Assembly (NCBI RefSeq): GCF_027571385.1
Contig: NZ_CP085636.1
Coordinates: 3,224,001-3,288,000, forward strand
Length of the DNA stretch: 64,000 nucleotides
Source: Shewanella sp. MTB7
Lineage (GTDB): Bacteria; Pseudomonadota; Gammaproteobacteria; Enterobacterales; Shewanellaceae
Direction: 5' to 3'
Position 1 is the stretch's first letter; each line of letters begins with the position of its first letter. Shown in pieces: positions 21,521-29,608 of this stretch. A model generated the notes under the pieces. It was not told where the DNA came from. It saw nothing but the letters and a program-made list of their open reading frames with translations, and did not search any database. A program made the translations under genes and the position numbers.

Positions 21521-23449
21521 CTATTCCTCCAACAAATTGAGACTACGGAGCGAAATTTGTTTTTTTATCTTAGACACAAAATCAGATATTTGCATTTTGC
21601 CTAAGTCAACACCATCTCTGGTTCGCACCGCAACTTCCTTATTTTCCATCTCTTGATCACCAACGACCAATAAATAAGGTACACGCTTTAGTGTGTGTTC
21701 GCGTATCTTAAAGCCTATCTTCTCATTCCTCAAGTCTTTCGAGGCACGAATTCCGTTTTCTTTTAAAATATTTACGACTTCGTCGACATAATCGGACTGT
21801 TTGTCGGTAATATTCATCACTACGGCTTGTGTAGGTGCTAACCAAGTTGGAAATTTACCCGCATACTCTTCGATAAGAATACCGAGAAAACGCTCTAATG
21901 AACCTAAAATAGCACGATGAATCATAACTGGTGTTTGACGACTGTTGTCTTCAGCAACATAAGTCGCTCCCAGACGACTAGGCAGAGCGTAATCAAGCTG
22001 AACAGTACCACACTGCCATGCACGATCTAGACAGTCATGCAGCGTAAACTCAATTTTAGGGCCGTAGAATGCCCCTTCTCCAGGTAAGATATCAAAAGCT
22101 ATCTCGTTGGCTTTTAGCGCTTGTTTAAGCGCTTCTTCGGCTCTATCCCACATCTCGTCATCGCCAATACGTTTTTCAGGACGAGTAGAGAGTTTCACGA
22201 CGATATCTTTAAAACCAAAAGTCTCGTAAGTATCATAAACCATCTTGATACACGCGCTCACTTCTTGCTGTACTTGATCTTCAGTACAGAAGATATGTGC
22301 ATCATCTTGAGTAAAACCACGAACACGCATCAGGCCATGTAAAGAACCTGACGGCTCGTTACGATGACAACAACCAAACTCTGCCATCCGAAGTGGCAAA
22401 TCACGGTAAGATTTAAGACCTTGGTTAAAGATCTGAACATGACCAGGGCAGTTCATTGGTTTAATCGCATATTCACGATTTTCAGAGCTTGTAGTGAACA
22501 TAGCATCTGAATACTTGTCCCAGTGCCCAGAACGCTCCCAAAGGGCACGATCCATCATCAACGGACCTTTCACTTCTTGATAAGTGTATTGACCAAGCTT
22601 CTGACGAATAAACTTCTCAAGCTCTAGGTACAAGCTCCAACCATCATTATGCCAAAACACCATACCAGGTGCTTCTTCTTGCATATGGTAAAGATCAAGT
22701 TGCTTACCAATCTTACGATGATCTCGCTTCGCTGCTTCTTCTAAACGGTTAAGATGTACTTTTAATGCTTTTTTGTCAGCCCAAGCTGTACCATAAACAC
22801 GTTGTAGCATCTTGTTATCAGAGTTACCGCGCCAGTATGCGCCGGCTACACTCATCAACTTAAAGTTTTGGCAAAATCTCATGTTTGGCACATGAGGACC
22901 ACGGCACATATCAACATACTCTTCATGATGATATAGCGCAGGTTGGTCGTCCTGACTGATATTTTCATCTAAGATAGCCATCTTGTACGTTTCGCCACGA
23001 GCCTCAAACGTATCACGCGCTACTTGCCAACTGCCTACACGCTTTTCAACGACATAGTTAGTTTTTGCAAGTTGTACCATGCGCTTCTCCAGTGCATCGA
23101 TATCTTCCTGGGTCAACTTATGAGCTAAATCAATATCATAGTAAAAACCATTATCAATGACAGGACCAATTGCCATTTTTGCTTCTGGCCATAATTGCTT
23201 GAATGCATGACCTAAAAGGTGAGCACATGAATGACGAAGGATTTCAACACCCTCTTCATCTTTAGCCGTAATAATAGATAACTCTGAATCTGTGTCGATA
23301 AGATCACAAGCATCTTTCAACTCACCATTAACACGACCCGCGATACACGCTTTCGCGAGTCCAGGGCCTATATCGGCAGCAACATCTAAAGTAGAAACAG
23401 GGTTGGCAAACTCGCGTTTGCTTCCATCAGGAAGTGTAATAACAGGCAT
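21521..23449 (-). CDS. thrS: Threonyl-tRNA synthetase
   Basis: A 642-residue class II synthetase, full length. It has an N-terminal TGS domain (residues 1-61, [13 protein letters not shown] start), an editing domain with [10 protein letters not shown] and a second metal motif in [11 protein letters not shown], then the catalytic core with the zinc cysteine in MNCPGH, motif 2 FRNE-like [11 protein letters not shown] and motif 3 [11 protein letters not shown]. The C-terminal anticodon domain starts [12 protein letters not shown]. First gene of the thrS-infC-rpmI-rplT operon; the stop is three bases before the infC start. The leader carries a probable autoregulatory hairpin. Confidence 0.98.
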   Translation of the reverse strand: MPVITLPDGSKREFANPVSTLDVAADIGPGLAKACIAGRVNGELKDACDLIDTDSELSIITAKDEEGVEILRHSCAHLLGHAFKQLWPEAKMAIGPVIDNGFYYDIDLAHKLTQEDIDALEKRMVQLAKTNYVVEKRVGSWQVARDTFEARGETYKMAILDENISQDDQPALYHHEEYVDMCRGPHVPNMRFCQNFKLMSVAGAYWRGNSDNKMLQRVYGTAWADKKALKVHLNRLEEAAKRDHRKIGKQLDLYHMQEEAPGMVFWHNDGWSLYLELEKFIRQKLGQYTYQEVKGPLMMDRALWERSGHWDKYSDAMFTTSSENREYAIKPMNCPGHVQIFNQGLKSYRDLPLRMAEFGCCHRNEPSGSLHGLMRVRGFTQDDAHIFCTEDQVQQEVSACIKMVYDTYETFGFKDIVVKLSTRPEKRIGDDEMWDRAEEALKQALKANEIAFDILPGEGAFYGPKIEFTLHDCLDRAWQCGTVQLDYALPSRLGATYVAEDNSRQTPVMIHRAILGSLERFLGILIEEYAGKFPTWLAPTQAVVMNITDKQSDYVDEVVNILKENGIRASKDLRNEKIGFKIREHTLKRVPYLLVVGDQEMENKEVAVRTRDGVDLGKMQISDFVSKIKKQISLRSLNLLEE

Positions 23450-23470
23450 GAAAAATCCTTATCCAGTGGT

Positions 23471-23487
23471 GACCCCCACGTAGGGCC
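23471..23487 (-). promoter_or_regulatory. Putative thrS translational operator mimicking the tRNA-Thr anticodon arm
   Basis: In the thrS leader RNA the sequence GGCCC-UACGUGG-GGGUC forms a 5-bp stem with a 7-nt loop, the geometry of a tRNA anticodon arm. The third to fifth loop bases are CGU, a threonine anticodon, at about -31 to -29 from the thrS ATG. In E. coli, threonyl-tRNA synthetase binds a similar leader hairpin with a CGU triplet to block its own translation. An outer AGUGG/CCACU pairing could extend it. The Shine-Dalgarno AAGGA follows directly downstream. Confidence 0.55.
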
Positions 23488-23650
23488 ACTTGCTAATAAA
23501 TAATAAAAGAAAACATACTTATGGGATAAGCCATTACAAGAGTCTTAGGCACCTTAAGCACAAGAGCGTAATTCTACGAGATCACACTAGCTAAACGCAA
23601 GAGCCCACTTGAACTTTTGCGTGACAAAAATGGTTGATTTTTACTATGCA

Positions 23651-23855
23651 ATGTCATGGTTTTACGGATTCATTGTAAAAGACAACGTTGAACACATTAA
23701 CTGCTGAAATAACAAGCACACCTGAAAATGAAATTGTGATTGATGATATGAGCAAGGAATTATTAATGGAAATAAAGGACCATCTTGAAGCAGAGTTTAA
23801 ACCTATGGTAATCGCAATAGATAAGGGGTTAACACATCACCTTGACAATGATTAA
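23651..23855 (+). pseudogene. Small frameshifted ORF of unknown function
   Basis: An ATG at 23651 reads MSWFYGFIVKDNVEHINC then stops. The next frame, open from 23679, continues as TAEITSTPENEIVIDDM, then a charged helix-like segment KELLMEIKDHLEAEF and ends in THHLDND. Joined, they would make a roughly 65-residue acidic protein. I do not recognise it. It may be a decayed small gene, or either piece could be spurious. Confidence 0.3.
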
Positions 23856-23922
23856 AGCAGTCTATCTCTATTCAGAGGAAAACTAACCTACAAAATAACA
23901 GTATTATGCTGATGTTCTATTA

Positions 23923-23968
23923 GTAATACCAATTACATTAAATATGTAATACCAATTACATTAAATAT
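23923..23968. repeat. Tandem 23-bp repeat, two copies
   Basis: GTAATACCAATTACATTAAA plus TAT occurs twice in direct succession, with a partial third start (GTAATA). This TAATACCAATT-type sequence is reminiscent of short intergenic repeats in Shewanella relatives; no function is evident. Confidence 0.85.
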
Positions 23969-24105
23969 GTAATAAAGAGGCTGTCTCCATAACTTATAAT
24001 GAACAAAGAGAACAATTAGTGAGGTCACTAGCAAAGCTCTATATAGAAGAGCATAGTGATAACTCGAAAATTTATTCATCATTGTTGACTGTATATGGAG
24101 GTCAA

Positions 24106-24294
24106 ATGAAGTATTCCACACAGACAATTTGCTGCCCACACTGTGGTCACCACCAACATATTGATATAGATGGTACTTCTGGGGATCAAGATTATTACGA
24201 CGACTGTAGAATATGCTGCAATGCTATTCATTTGCGAATTCATCTTGATGAATCACAGCAGGTAATTGAATTATATATCAACTCAGATAACTAA
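24106..24294 (+). CDS. CPXCG-motif cysteine-rich small protein
   Basis: A 62-residue protein beginning MKYSTQTICCPHCGHHQHI. Two cysteine pairs, CPHCG and CRICC, suggest a zinc ribbon, as in the CPXCG-motif family of short gammaproteobacterial proteins of unknown function. The start at 24106 is chosen over an ATG 29 codons upstream because GGAGG lies just before it and the family begins here. The C-terminus is acidic (ELYINSDN). Confidence 0.82.
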   Translation: MKYSTQTICCPHCGHHQHIDIDGTSGDQDYYDDCRICCNAIHLRIHLDESQQVIELYINSDN

Positions 24295-24326
24295 CGGAAC
24301 TTTGATATAAGGTGATTTTCAGATAC

Positions 24327-24348
24327 AAAAAAGCCAGCTTAAGCTGAC
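24327..24348 (-). terminator. Terminator of the tRNA array
   Basis: On the minus strand GTCAGC-TTAA-GCTGGC followed by TTTTTT, 24 bp after the last tRNA-Val. Confidence 0.85.
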
Positions 24349-24372
24349 GAAGTATCTCTTATTTTAAATAGA

Positions 24373-24449
24373 TGGTACAACCGAGTGGATTCGAACCACC
24401 GACCCCTACCATGTCAAGGTAGTGCTCTAACCAACTGAGCTACGGTTGT
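24373..24449 (-). tRNA. tRNA-Val (anticodon GAC), copy 1
   Basis: Minus-strand cloverleaf of 77 nt: acceptor ACAACCG / CGGTTGT, anticodon loop CTTGACA (GAC), T loop GGTTCGAATCC, encoded CCA. Last gene of the array in the direction of transcription. Confidence 0.95.
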
Positions 24450-24492
24450 ATTGTCTCATACTAAAATAAAATTCAATCTTTTACAAAAAGAT

Positions 24493-24569
24493 TGGTACAA
24501 CCGAGTGGATTCGAACCACCGACCCCTACCATGTCAAGGTAGTGCTCTAACCAACTGAGCTACGGTTGT
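24493..24569 (-). tRNA. tRNA-Val (anticodon GAC), copy 2
   Basis: Identical in sequence to copy 1, separated by a 43-bp spacer. Acceptor ACAACCG, anticodon GAC, encoded CCA. Confidence 0.95.
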
Positions 24570-24571
24570 AT

Positions 24572-24677
24572 TGGTTACGGGAGCTGGACAACTCTTTACA
24601 AAAACAGGGCAACGACCTTCGCCTTGTTCTATATCAAAAGTTGAGTCCGAGTAGCTTTCATACTGCTCCATCCCGCG
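24572..24677 (-). pseudogene. tRNA-fMet-like 106-nt sequence (left flank of array)
   Basis: On the minus strand the first 19 nt (CGCGGGATGGAGCAGTATG) match the fMet tRNAs of the array and the last part returns to CCAGCTCCCG-T-AACCA. In between, the D-arm end is altered (AAAGCTACTCGGACTCAAC) and about 29 extra bases fall in the anticodon and T-arm regions. It cannot fold as a normal tRNA. The right-flank partner at 25899-26004 is exactly the same length and shares the same middle block. Confidence 0.7.
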
Positions 24678-24722
24678 TCTATGTTGATGCTAATAACTGT
24701 TTTAATTCTGCTATAAAAGAAT

Positions 24723-24799
<77 letters not shown>

Positions 24800-24844
24800 T
24801 CCATGTTGACGCTAATAACTGTTTTAATTCTGCTATAAAAGAAT

Positions 24845-24921
<77 letters not shown>

Positions 24922-24966
24922 TCCATGTTGACGCTAATAACTGTTTTAATTCTGCTATAAAAGAAT

Positions 24967-25043
<77 letters not shown>

Positions 25044-25088
25044 TCCATGTTGACGCTAATAACTGTTTTAATTCTGCTATAAAAGAAT

Positions 25089-25165
<77 letters not shown>

Positions 25166-25209
25166 TCCATGTTGACGCTAATAACTGTTTTAATTCTGCT
25201 ATAAAAAAT

Positions 25210-25286
<77 letters not shown>

Positions 25287-25331
25287 TCCATGTTGACGCT
25301 AATAACTGTTTTAATTCTGCTATAAAAGAAT

Positions 25332-25408
<77 letters not shown>

Positions 25409-25453
25409 TCCATGTTGACGCTAATAACTGTTTTAATTCTGCTATAAAAGAAT

Positions 25454-25530
<77 letters not shown>

Positions 25531-25575
25531 TCCATGTTGACGCTAATAACTGTTTTAATTCTGCTATAAAAGAAT

Positions 25576-25652
<77 letters not shown>

Positions 25653-25697
25653 TCCATGTTGACGCTAATAACTGTTTTAATTCTGCTATAAAAGAAT

Positions 25698-25774
<77 letters not shown>

Positions 25775-25819
25775 TCCATGTTGACGCTAATAACTGTTTT
25801 GATTCTGCTATAAAAGAAT

Positions 25820-25896
25820 TGGTACAACCGAGTGGATTCGAACCACCGACCCCTACCATGTCAAGGTAGTGCTCTAACCAACTGAGCTACGGTTGT
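25820..25896 (-). tRNA. tRNA-Val (anticodon GAC), copy 3
   Basis: Same 77-nt sequence as the two left copies, placed at the promoter-proximal end of the array. The array is thus bracketed by tRNA-Val genes on both sides. Confidence 0.95.
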
Positions 25897-25898
25897 AT

Positions 25899-26004
25899 TG
25901 ATTGCGGGAGCTGGATTACTCTCTAGTAAAGCAGGGCAACGACCTTCGCCTTGTTTTATATAAAGAGTTGAGTCCGAGTAGCTTTTATGCTTCTCCATCC
26001 CGCG
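25899..26004 (-). pseudogene. tRNA-fMet-like 106-nt sequence (right flank of array)
   Basis: Minus-strand ends match tRNA-fMet (CGCGGGATGGAG at the 5' side, CCAGCTCCCGCAA at the 3' side, with TCA in place of CCA). The middle shares the block AGCTACTCGGACTCAACT and AACAAGGCGAAGGTCGTTGC with the left-flank copy, and the two align over 106 nt without gaps. It has no readable anticodon arm. It is the first element after the array promoter. Confidence 0.7.
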
Positions 26005-26043
26005 CCCTAGTGTCCGTTCGGCTATTGCCTTGGAACGAGCGTC

Positions 26044-26071
26044 ATAATACGGGATACAGTTTTTGTTGCAA
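26044..26071 (-). promoter_or_regulatory. Probable sigma-70 promoter of the tRNA array
   Basis: On the minus strand, -35 TTGCAA and -10 TATTAT separated by 16 bp, followed by a GC-rich discriminator GACGCTCG of the kind found at stringently controlled stable-RNA promoters. It lies just upstream of the right-flank tRNA-like sequence. Confidence 0.6.
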
Positions 26072-26141
26072 GTAAAAAGATGAAGTTTCTGTTTAAGTGC
26101 TGCTTTGCTACTCAACTTGCTCTTTTATGGCGCATATATAC

Positions 26142-26168
26142 AAAGAGAAGCTGTATTAGCTCCTCTTT
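26142..26168 (-). terminator. Hairpin after norM
   Basis: An 11-bp stem AAAGAGGAGCT / AGCTTCTCTTT (one G-U pair) with a five-base loop, 25 bp after the norM stop. No clear T run follows, so termination is likely but not certain. Confidence 0.55.
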
Positions 26169-26193
26169 ACGACCAAAAAGTAAGCACTAAAAT

Positions 26194-27570
26194 CTAGTGG
26201 TTTGATGCATTCAATAAAACTTCGTTTGTAAAACTTCTTTTCTGTATATACCTTAACCTTAATGCAAACAGTAATGCTGCACTTGTAAGCCCTGCGATTA
26301 AGCCTATCCAAAAACCATGTGCACCCATAGCAGGAACAATCAAATCCGTTCTTGCTAATGTATAACCTAGTACCATGCCCACCGCCCAATAAGAAACCAA
26401 GGTGATATAAAAGGCACTTCTTGTATCTTTGTACCCTCTTAGCGCTCCAGCTGCCACGACTTGAACCGAATCTGATAGTTGATACAGTGCCGCAAGGAAC
26501 ATTAAACTCGCCGCTAACGTGACAACTTCAGGATTACTATTATATAAGTGCGCGATCTGATACCTAAATACAACAGTGAATATCGCGGTGATCACTGCAA
26601 GACCAAATGCAATGGTTAGCCCAAGTTTAGTGATCAGAGCTGATACCTCAGGTTTATCTTGTCCCAAGTAATATCCAACACGTATAGAAACCGCAATGCC
26701 GATTGACAACGGTAACATAAATACAATGGATGAAAAATTAAGGGCGATCTGATGACCGGCGACAACAATAGCACCCAGTGGGGCAAGTAGTAGTGCAATC
26801 ACTGCAAACAAGCTCACCTCAAAAAACAGAGCCATAGCAATGGGTAAACCATGCTTAGTCATATCCCACATGGTAGATAGATGTGGTTTATGAAAAGCCT
26901 TAAATGGTGCAAGCTCCTTAAATTTTTGATGAAACTGCATATAGATAATCATCGCGATAAGCATAGCCCAGAAAACCAGAGCTGTCGCAAGGCCACAACC
27001 TGCACCTCCCATGGCGGGCATACCTAAATGACCATAGATAAAAACATAGTTAGCCGGAATATTAACCGCTAAGCCAACAAAGCCGATAACCATAGTTGGT
27101 AAGGTATAGGATATTCCCTCACTGCATCCACGCAGAACCTGATATAAGATAAACGCAGGTACGCCCCATGCAAAGCCCTCAAGATAACCTATGCTCAATC
27201 TGGCCATTTCTGGGTCTAACGTCATCATAGAGAAAATTTGTTCCGCAAAACTGAGGAATACCACAACACCGACACTACCAACTATGGCAATATAACCAGC
27301 TTGAAAAGCGAGAGGTTGGATCGCCTTTTGATCATTTGCGCCATGATAATGCGCAAACATAGGGGTAAAGGCCATTAATAGCCCCTGAACAAACAACAAT
27401 GCAGGCAACCATAAACTGGTACCTATGGCTACGGCGGCCATATCGACTGCACTGACACGACCAGCCATAACGGTATCGATAAACCCCATCATAGTTTGGG
27501 TTACTTGAGCAATAAGTACAGGTAGAGCAAGCTGTACTAAGCGTTTGGCCTGAAAGCCGACATGATTCAT
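26194..27570 (-). CDS. norM: MATE-family multidrug/sodium antiporter, NorM/MdtK-like
   Basis: A 458-residue inner-membrane exporter with about 12 helices in two homologous halves, each starting with the MATE pattern (ALPVLIAQVTQTMMGFIDTVMAG; GLPIAMALFFEVSLFAV, each split in family alignments). These antiporters use sodium or protons to expel cationic drugs and fluoroquinolones. It is divergent from ribE with only 32 bp between starts, the same pairing as mdtK and ribC in E. coli. AAAGG precedes the ATG. Confidence 0.92.
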   Translation of the reverse strand: MNHVGFQAKRLVQLALPVLIAQVTQTMMGFIDTVMAGRVSAVDMAAVAIGTSLWLPALLFVQGLLMAFTPMFAHYHGANDQKAIQPLAFQAGYIAIVGSVGVVVFLSFAEQIFSMMTLDPEMARLSIGYLEGFAWGVPAFILYQVLRGCSEGISYTLPTMVIGFVGLAVNIPANYVFIYGHLGMPAMGGAGCGLATALVFWAMLIAMIIYMQFHQKFKELAPFKAFHKPHLSTMWDMTKHGLPIAMALFFEVSLFAVIALLLAPLGAIVVAGHQIALNFSSIVFMLPLSIGIAVSIRVGYYLGQDKPEVSALITKLGLTIAFGLAVITAIFTVVFRYQIAHLYNSNPEVVTLAASLMFLAALYQLSDSVQVVAAGALRGYKDTRSAFYITLVSYWAVGMVLGYTLARTDLIVPAMGAHGFWIGLIAGLTSAALLFALRLRYIQKRSFTNEVLLNASNH

Positions 27571-27602
27571 GAAAATTGCCTTTAATACTAACGAGAGAAA
27601 AT

Positions 27603-28223
27603 ATGTTTACAGGTATAGTTCAAGCCACGTGCGAAGTGGTTGCGATAAATAAGAAAGATGGCTTAAATACGCTAGAAATCGCTATGGAACCCAGTTTACG
27701 TGAAGGGCTCATAACAGGCGCAAGTGTTGCGAACAACGGAGTCTGTTTAACGGTTACACGAATTGACGATAATAGGGTGTTTTTCGATGTAATGGAAGAG
27801 ACTTTGACCGTGACTAACCTCTCAAAATTACAACTTGGTTCTAAGATCAATATCGAGCGGTCTCTCACATTTGGTAGCGAAATCGGTGGGCATATCCTAT
27901 CTGGCCATATTCATACTCAGGCCAAGATAGTCAATATAAGTAATACCAGTACCCATTACAATATTCAATTAGAAGTGGAACCTAGATGGATGAACTATAT
28001 CCTCTATAAAGGTTTTGTAGGGGTAAATGGTTGCAGTTTAACAGTGGGCGCAGTGACAGAAAATAGCTTCATGCTACACCTGATCCCTGAGACGTTAAAA
28101 TTAACCAATCTGGATATCGTCAAAATAGGTGAGCAAGTCAATATTGAAATCGACAGCCAAACACAAGCCATTGTCGACACCGTTGAGCGCATACTAGCAA
28201 AAAAGGCATTCATTAAGGCTTGA
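27603..28223 (+). CDS. ribE: Riboflavin synthase, alpha subunit
   Basis: A 206-residue enzyme that dismutates two 6,7-dimethyl-8-ribityllumazine molecules to riboflavin. It consists of two lumazine-binding repeats: MFTGIVQATCEVV...ANNGVCLTVT at residues 1-97 and GGHILSGHIHTQA...GFVGVNGCSLTVG from about 98. The ATG at 27603 is chosen over one nine codons upstream because MFTGIV is the invariant family start. No FMN riboswitch is visible in the 32-bp spacer. Confidence 0.96.
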   Translation: MFTGIVQATCEVVAINKKDGLNTLEIAMEPSLREGLITGASVANNGVCLTVTRIDDNRVFFDVMEETLTVTNLSKLQLGSKINIERSLTFGSEIGGHILSGHIHTQAKIVNISNTSTHYNIQLEVEPRWMNYILYKGFVGVNGCSLTVGAVTENSFMLHLIPETLKLTNLDIVKIGEQVNIEIDSQTQAIVDTVERILAKKAFIKA

Positions 28224-28233
28224 TAGATACTAT

Positions 28234-28267
28234 AAAAGACAAGCACCAGAATTGGAGCTTGTCTTTT
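28234..28267. terminator. Bidirectional terminator between ribE and prpF
   Basis: Perfect 11-bp stem AAAAGACAAGC / GCTTGTCTTTT with a 12-nt loop between the convergent genes. T-rich on both strands. Confidence 0.85.
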
Positions 28268-28301
28268 ACTATTCTCAACTCTCTTTTACTAAAAAGTCTC
28301 T

Positions 28302-29534
28302 TTATTTGAACGTATCTCCAGGCACTCTCACCCAGCCTTCCATCAATACTCGTGCACTTCGGCTCATTGCGGCTTTAGTTACCTGCCATTGCCCATTTTC
28401 AAACTTTGCTTCAGCACCCACCTTCAATGTCCCCGAAGGATGACCAAATACGACATTACCACTTGCTGCAGATTCTCTGTCCACACCACCAGCAGCAAGA
28501 TTAACTAAAGTGCCAGGTATGGCTGCTGCAGTCCCAATAGCTACCGCAGCGGTGCCCATCATGGCATGATGAAGTTTACCCATTGAGAGTGCGCGCACAT
28601 TCAAATCTATATCCGTGCTTAAAATAACCTTTCCACTTGATGAGGTGTAATCCATAGGTTCAGCAACAATAGCCACTTTGGGGGTATGTTGTCTCCCAGC
28701 AGCTTCATCGATATGACTAATGAGTCCCATCTTAACCGCACCATGAGCACGAATAACCTCAAACATCGCCAATGCCTTTGGATCGCCGTTTATAGCTTGC
28801 TGAAGCTCAGCTCCTGTATAGCCTAGATCGCTAGCATTAATAAAGATCGTCGGGATCCCTGCGTTGATCATCGTGGCTTTTAATACTCCAGCTGCAACAA
28901 CTTCAGTAGGCACAATTAAGTCATCGACTAAGTTCCCAGTGGGGAACATCGCCCCCTCTCCATCAGCCGGGTCCATAAATTCAACCAAGACTTCAGCAGC
29001 AGGAAAAGTCACACCGTCGAGTTCAAAACCCCCCGTCTCCTGCACTTCACCGTTAGTCACAGGCACGTGCGCGATAATGGTTTTGTTAATATTAGCTTGC
29101 CAAATTCGTACGACCGCGATGCCATTATCAGGTATGCGCTCAGGATTAACTAAGCCACTACTGATTGCAAACGAACCAACCGCGGCAGATAAATTACCGC
29201 AATTGCCACTCCAATCAACAAAAGGTTTATCGATTGCCACTTGGCCAAACAGATAATCAACATCGTGATCTGCTTGAGCACTTTTAGCGATAATTACTGT
29301 TTTACTGGTACTTGAGGTCGCGCCTCCCATGCCATCTGTTTGCTTTCCATAGGGATCAGGACTGCCAATCACCCTAAGCAACAATTCATCGCGTTCATCA
29401 CCCGCGATTTGTGCTTGTGCCGGTAGGTCCTCGAGATTGAAAAACACTCCTTTACTGGTACCACCACGCATATACGTCGCAGGTATTTTTATCTGAAGAG
29501 AAAAAACTGGCAGAGCTTTAGGTTCTTGTCCCAT
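28302..29534 (-). CDS. prpF: PrpF, 2-methylaconitate cis-trans isomerase
   Basis: A 410-residue protein needed with AcnD in the 2-methylcitrate cycle to yield the isomer that aconitase can use. Family motifs are PATYMRGGTSKGVFF near the N-terminus, DWSGNCGNLSAAVG around residue 105, and the C-terminal SARVLMEGWVRVP. Start at 29534 (MGQEPKALPVF) is preferred over an upstream GTG because AAAGGG lies at proper distance. Last gene of prpB-prpC-acnD-prpF. Confidence 0.95.
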   Translation of the reverse strand: MGQEPKALPVFSLQIKIPATYMRGGTSKGVFFNLEDLPAQAQIAGDERDELLLRVIGSPDPYGKQTDGMGGATSSTSKTVIIAKSAQADHDVDYLFGQVAIDKPFVDWSGNCGNLSAAVGSFAISSGLVNPERIPDNGIAVVRIWQANINKTIIAHVPVTNGEVQETGGFELDGVTFPAAEVLVEFMDPADGEGAMFPTGNLVDDLIVPTEVVAAGVLKATMINAGIPTIFINASDLGYTGAELQQAINGDPKALAMFEVIRAHGAVKMGLISHIDEAAGRQHTPKVAIVAEPMDYTSSSGKVILSTDIDLNVRALSMGKLHHAMMGTAAVAIGTAAAIPGTLVNLAAGGVDRESAASGNVVFGHPSGTLKVGAEAKFENGQWQVTKAAMSRSARVLMEGWVRVPGDTFK

Positions 29535-29608
29535 GCATATCACCCTTTAATAGAGAGTGACGCATTGTTGCGCCACAATTCTATTGCTAAATATAAAATA
29601 ATGTCGAA

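Noticed and set aside
27571-27602. FMN riboswitch before riboflavin synthase
   Set aside because: The divergent spacer is only 32 bp, far too short, and none of the conserved aptamer helices is visible.
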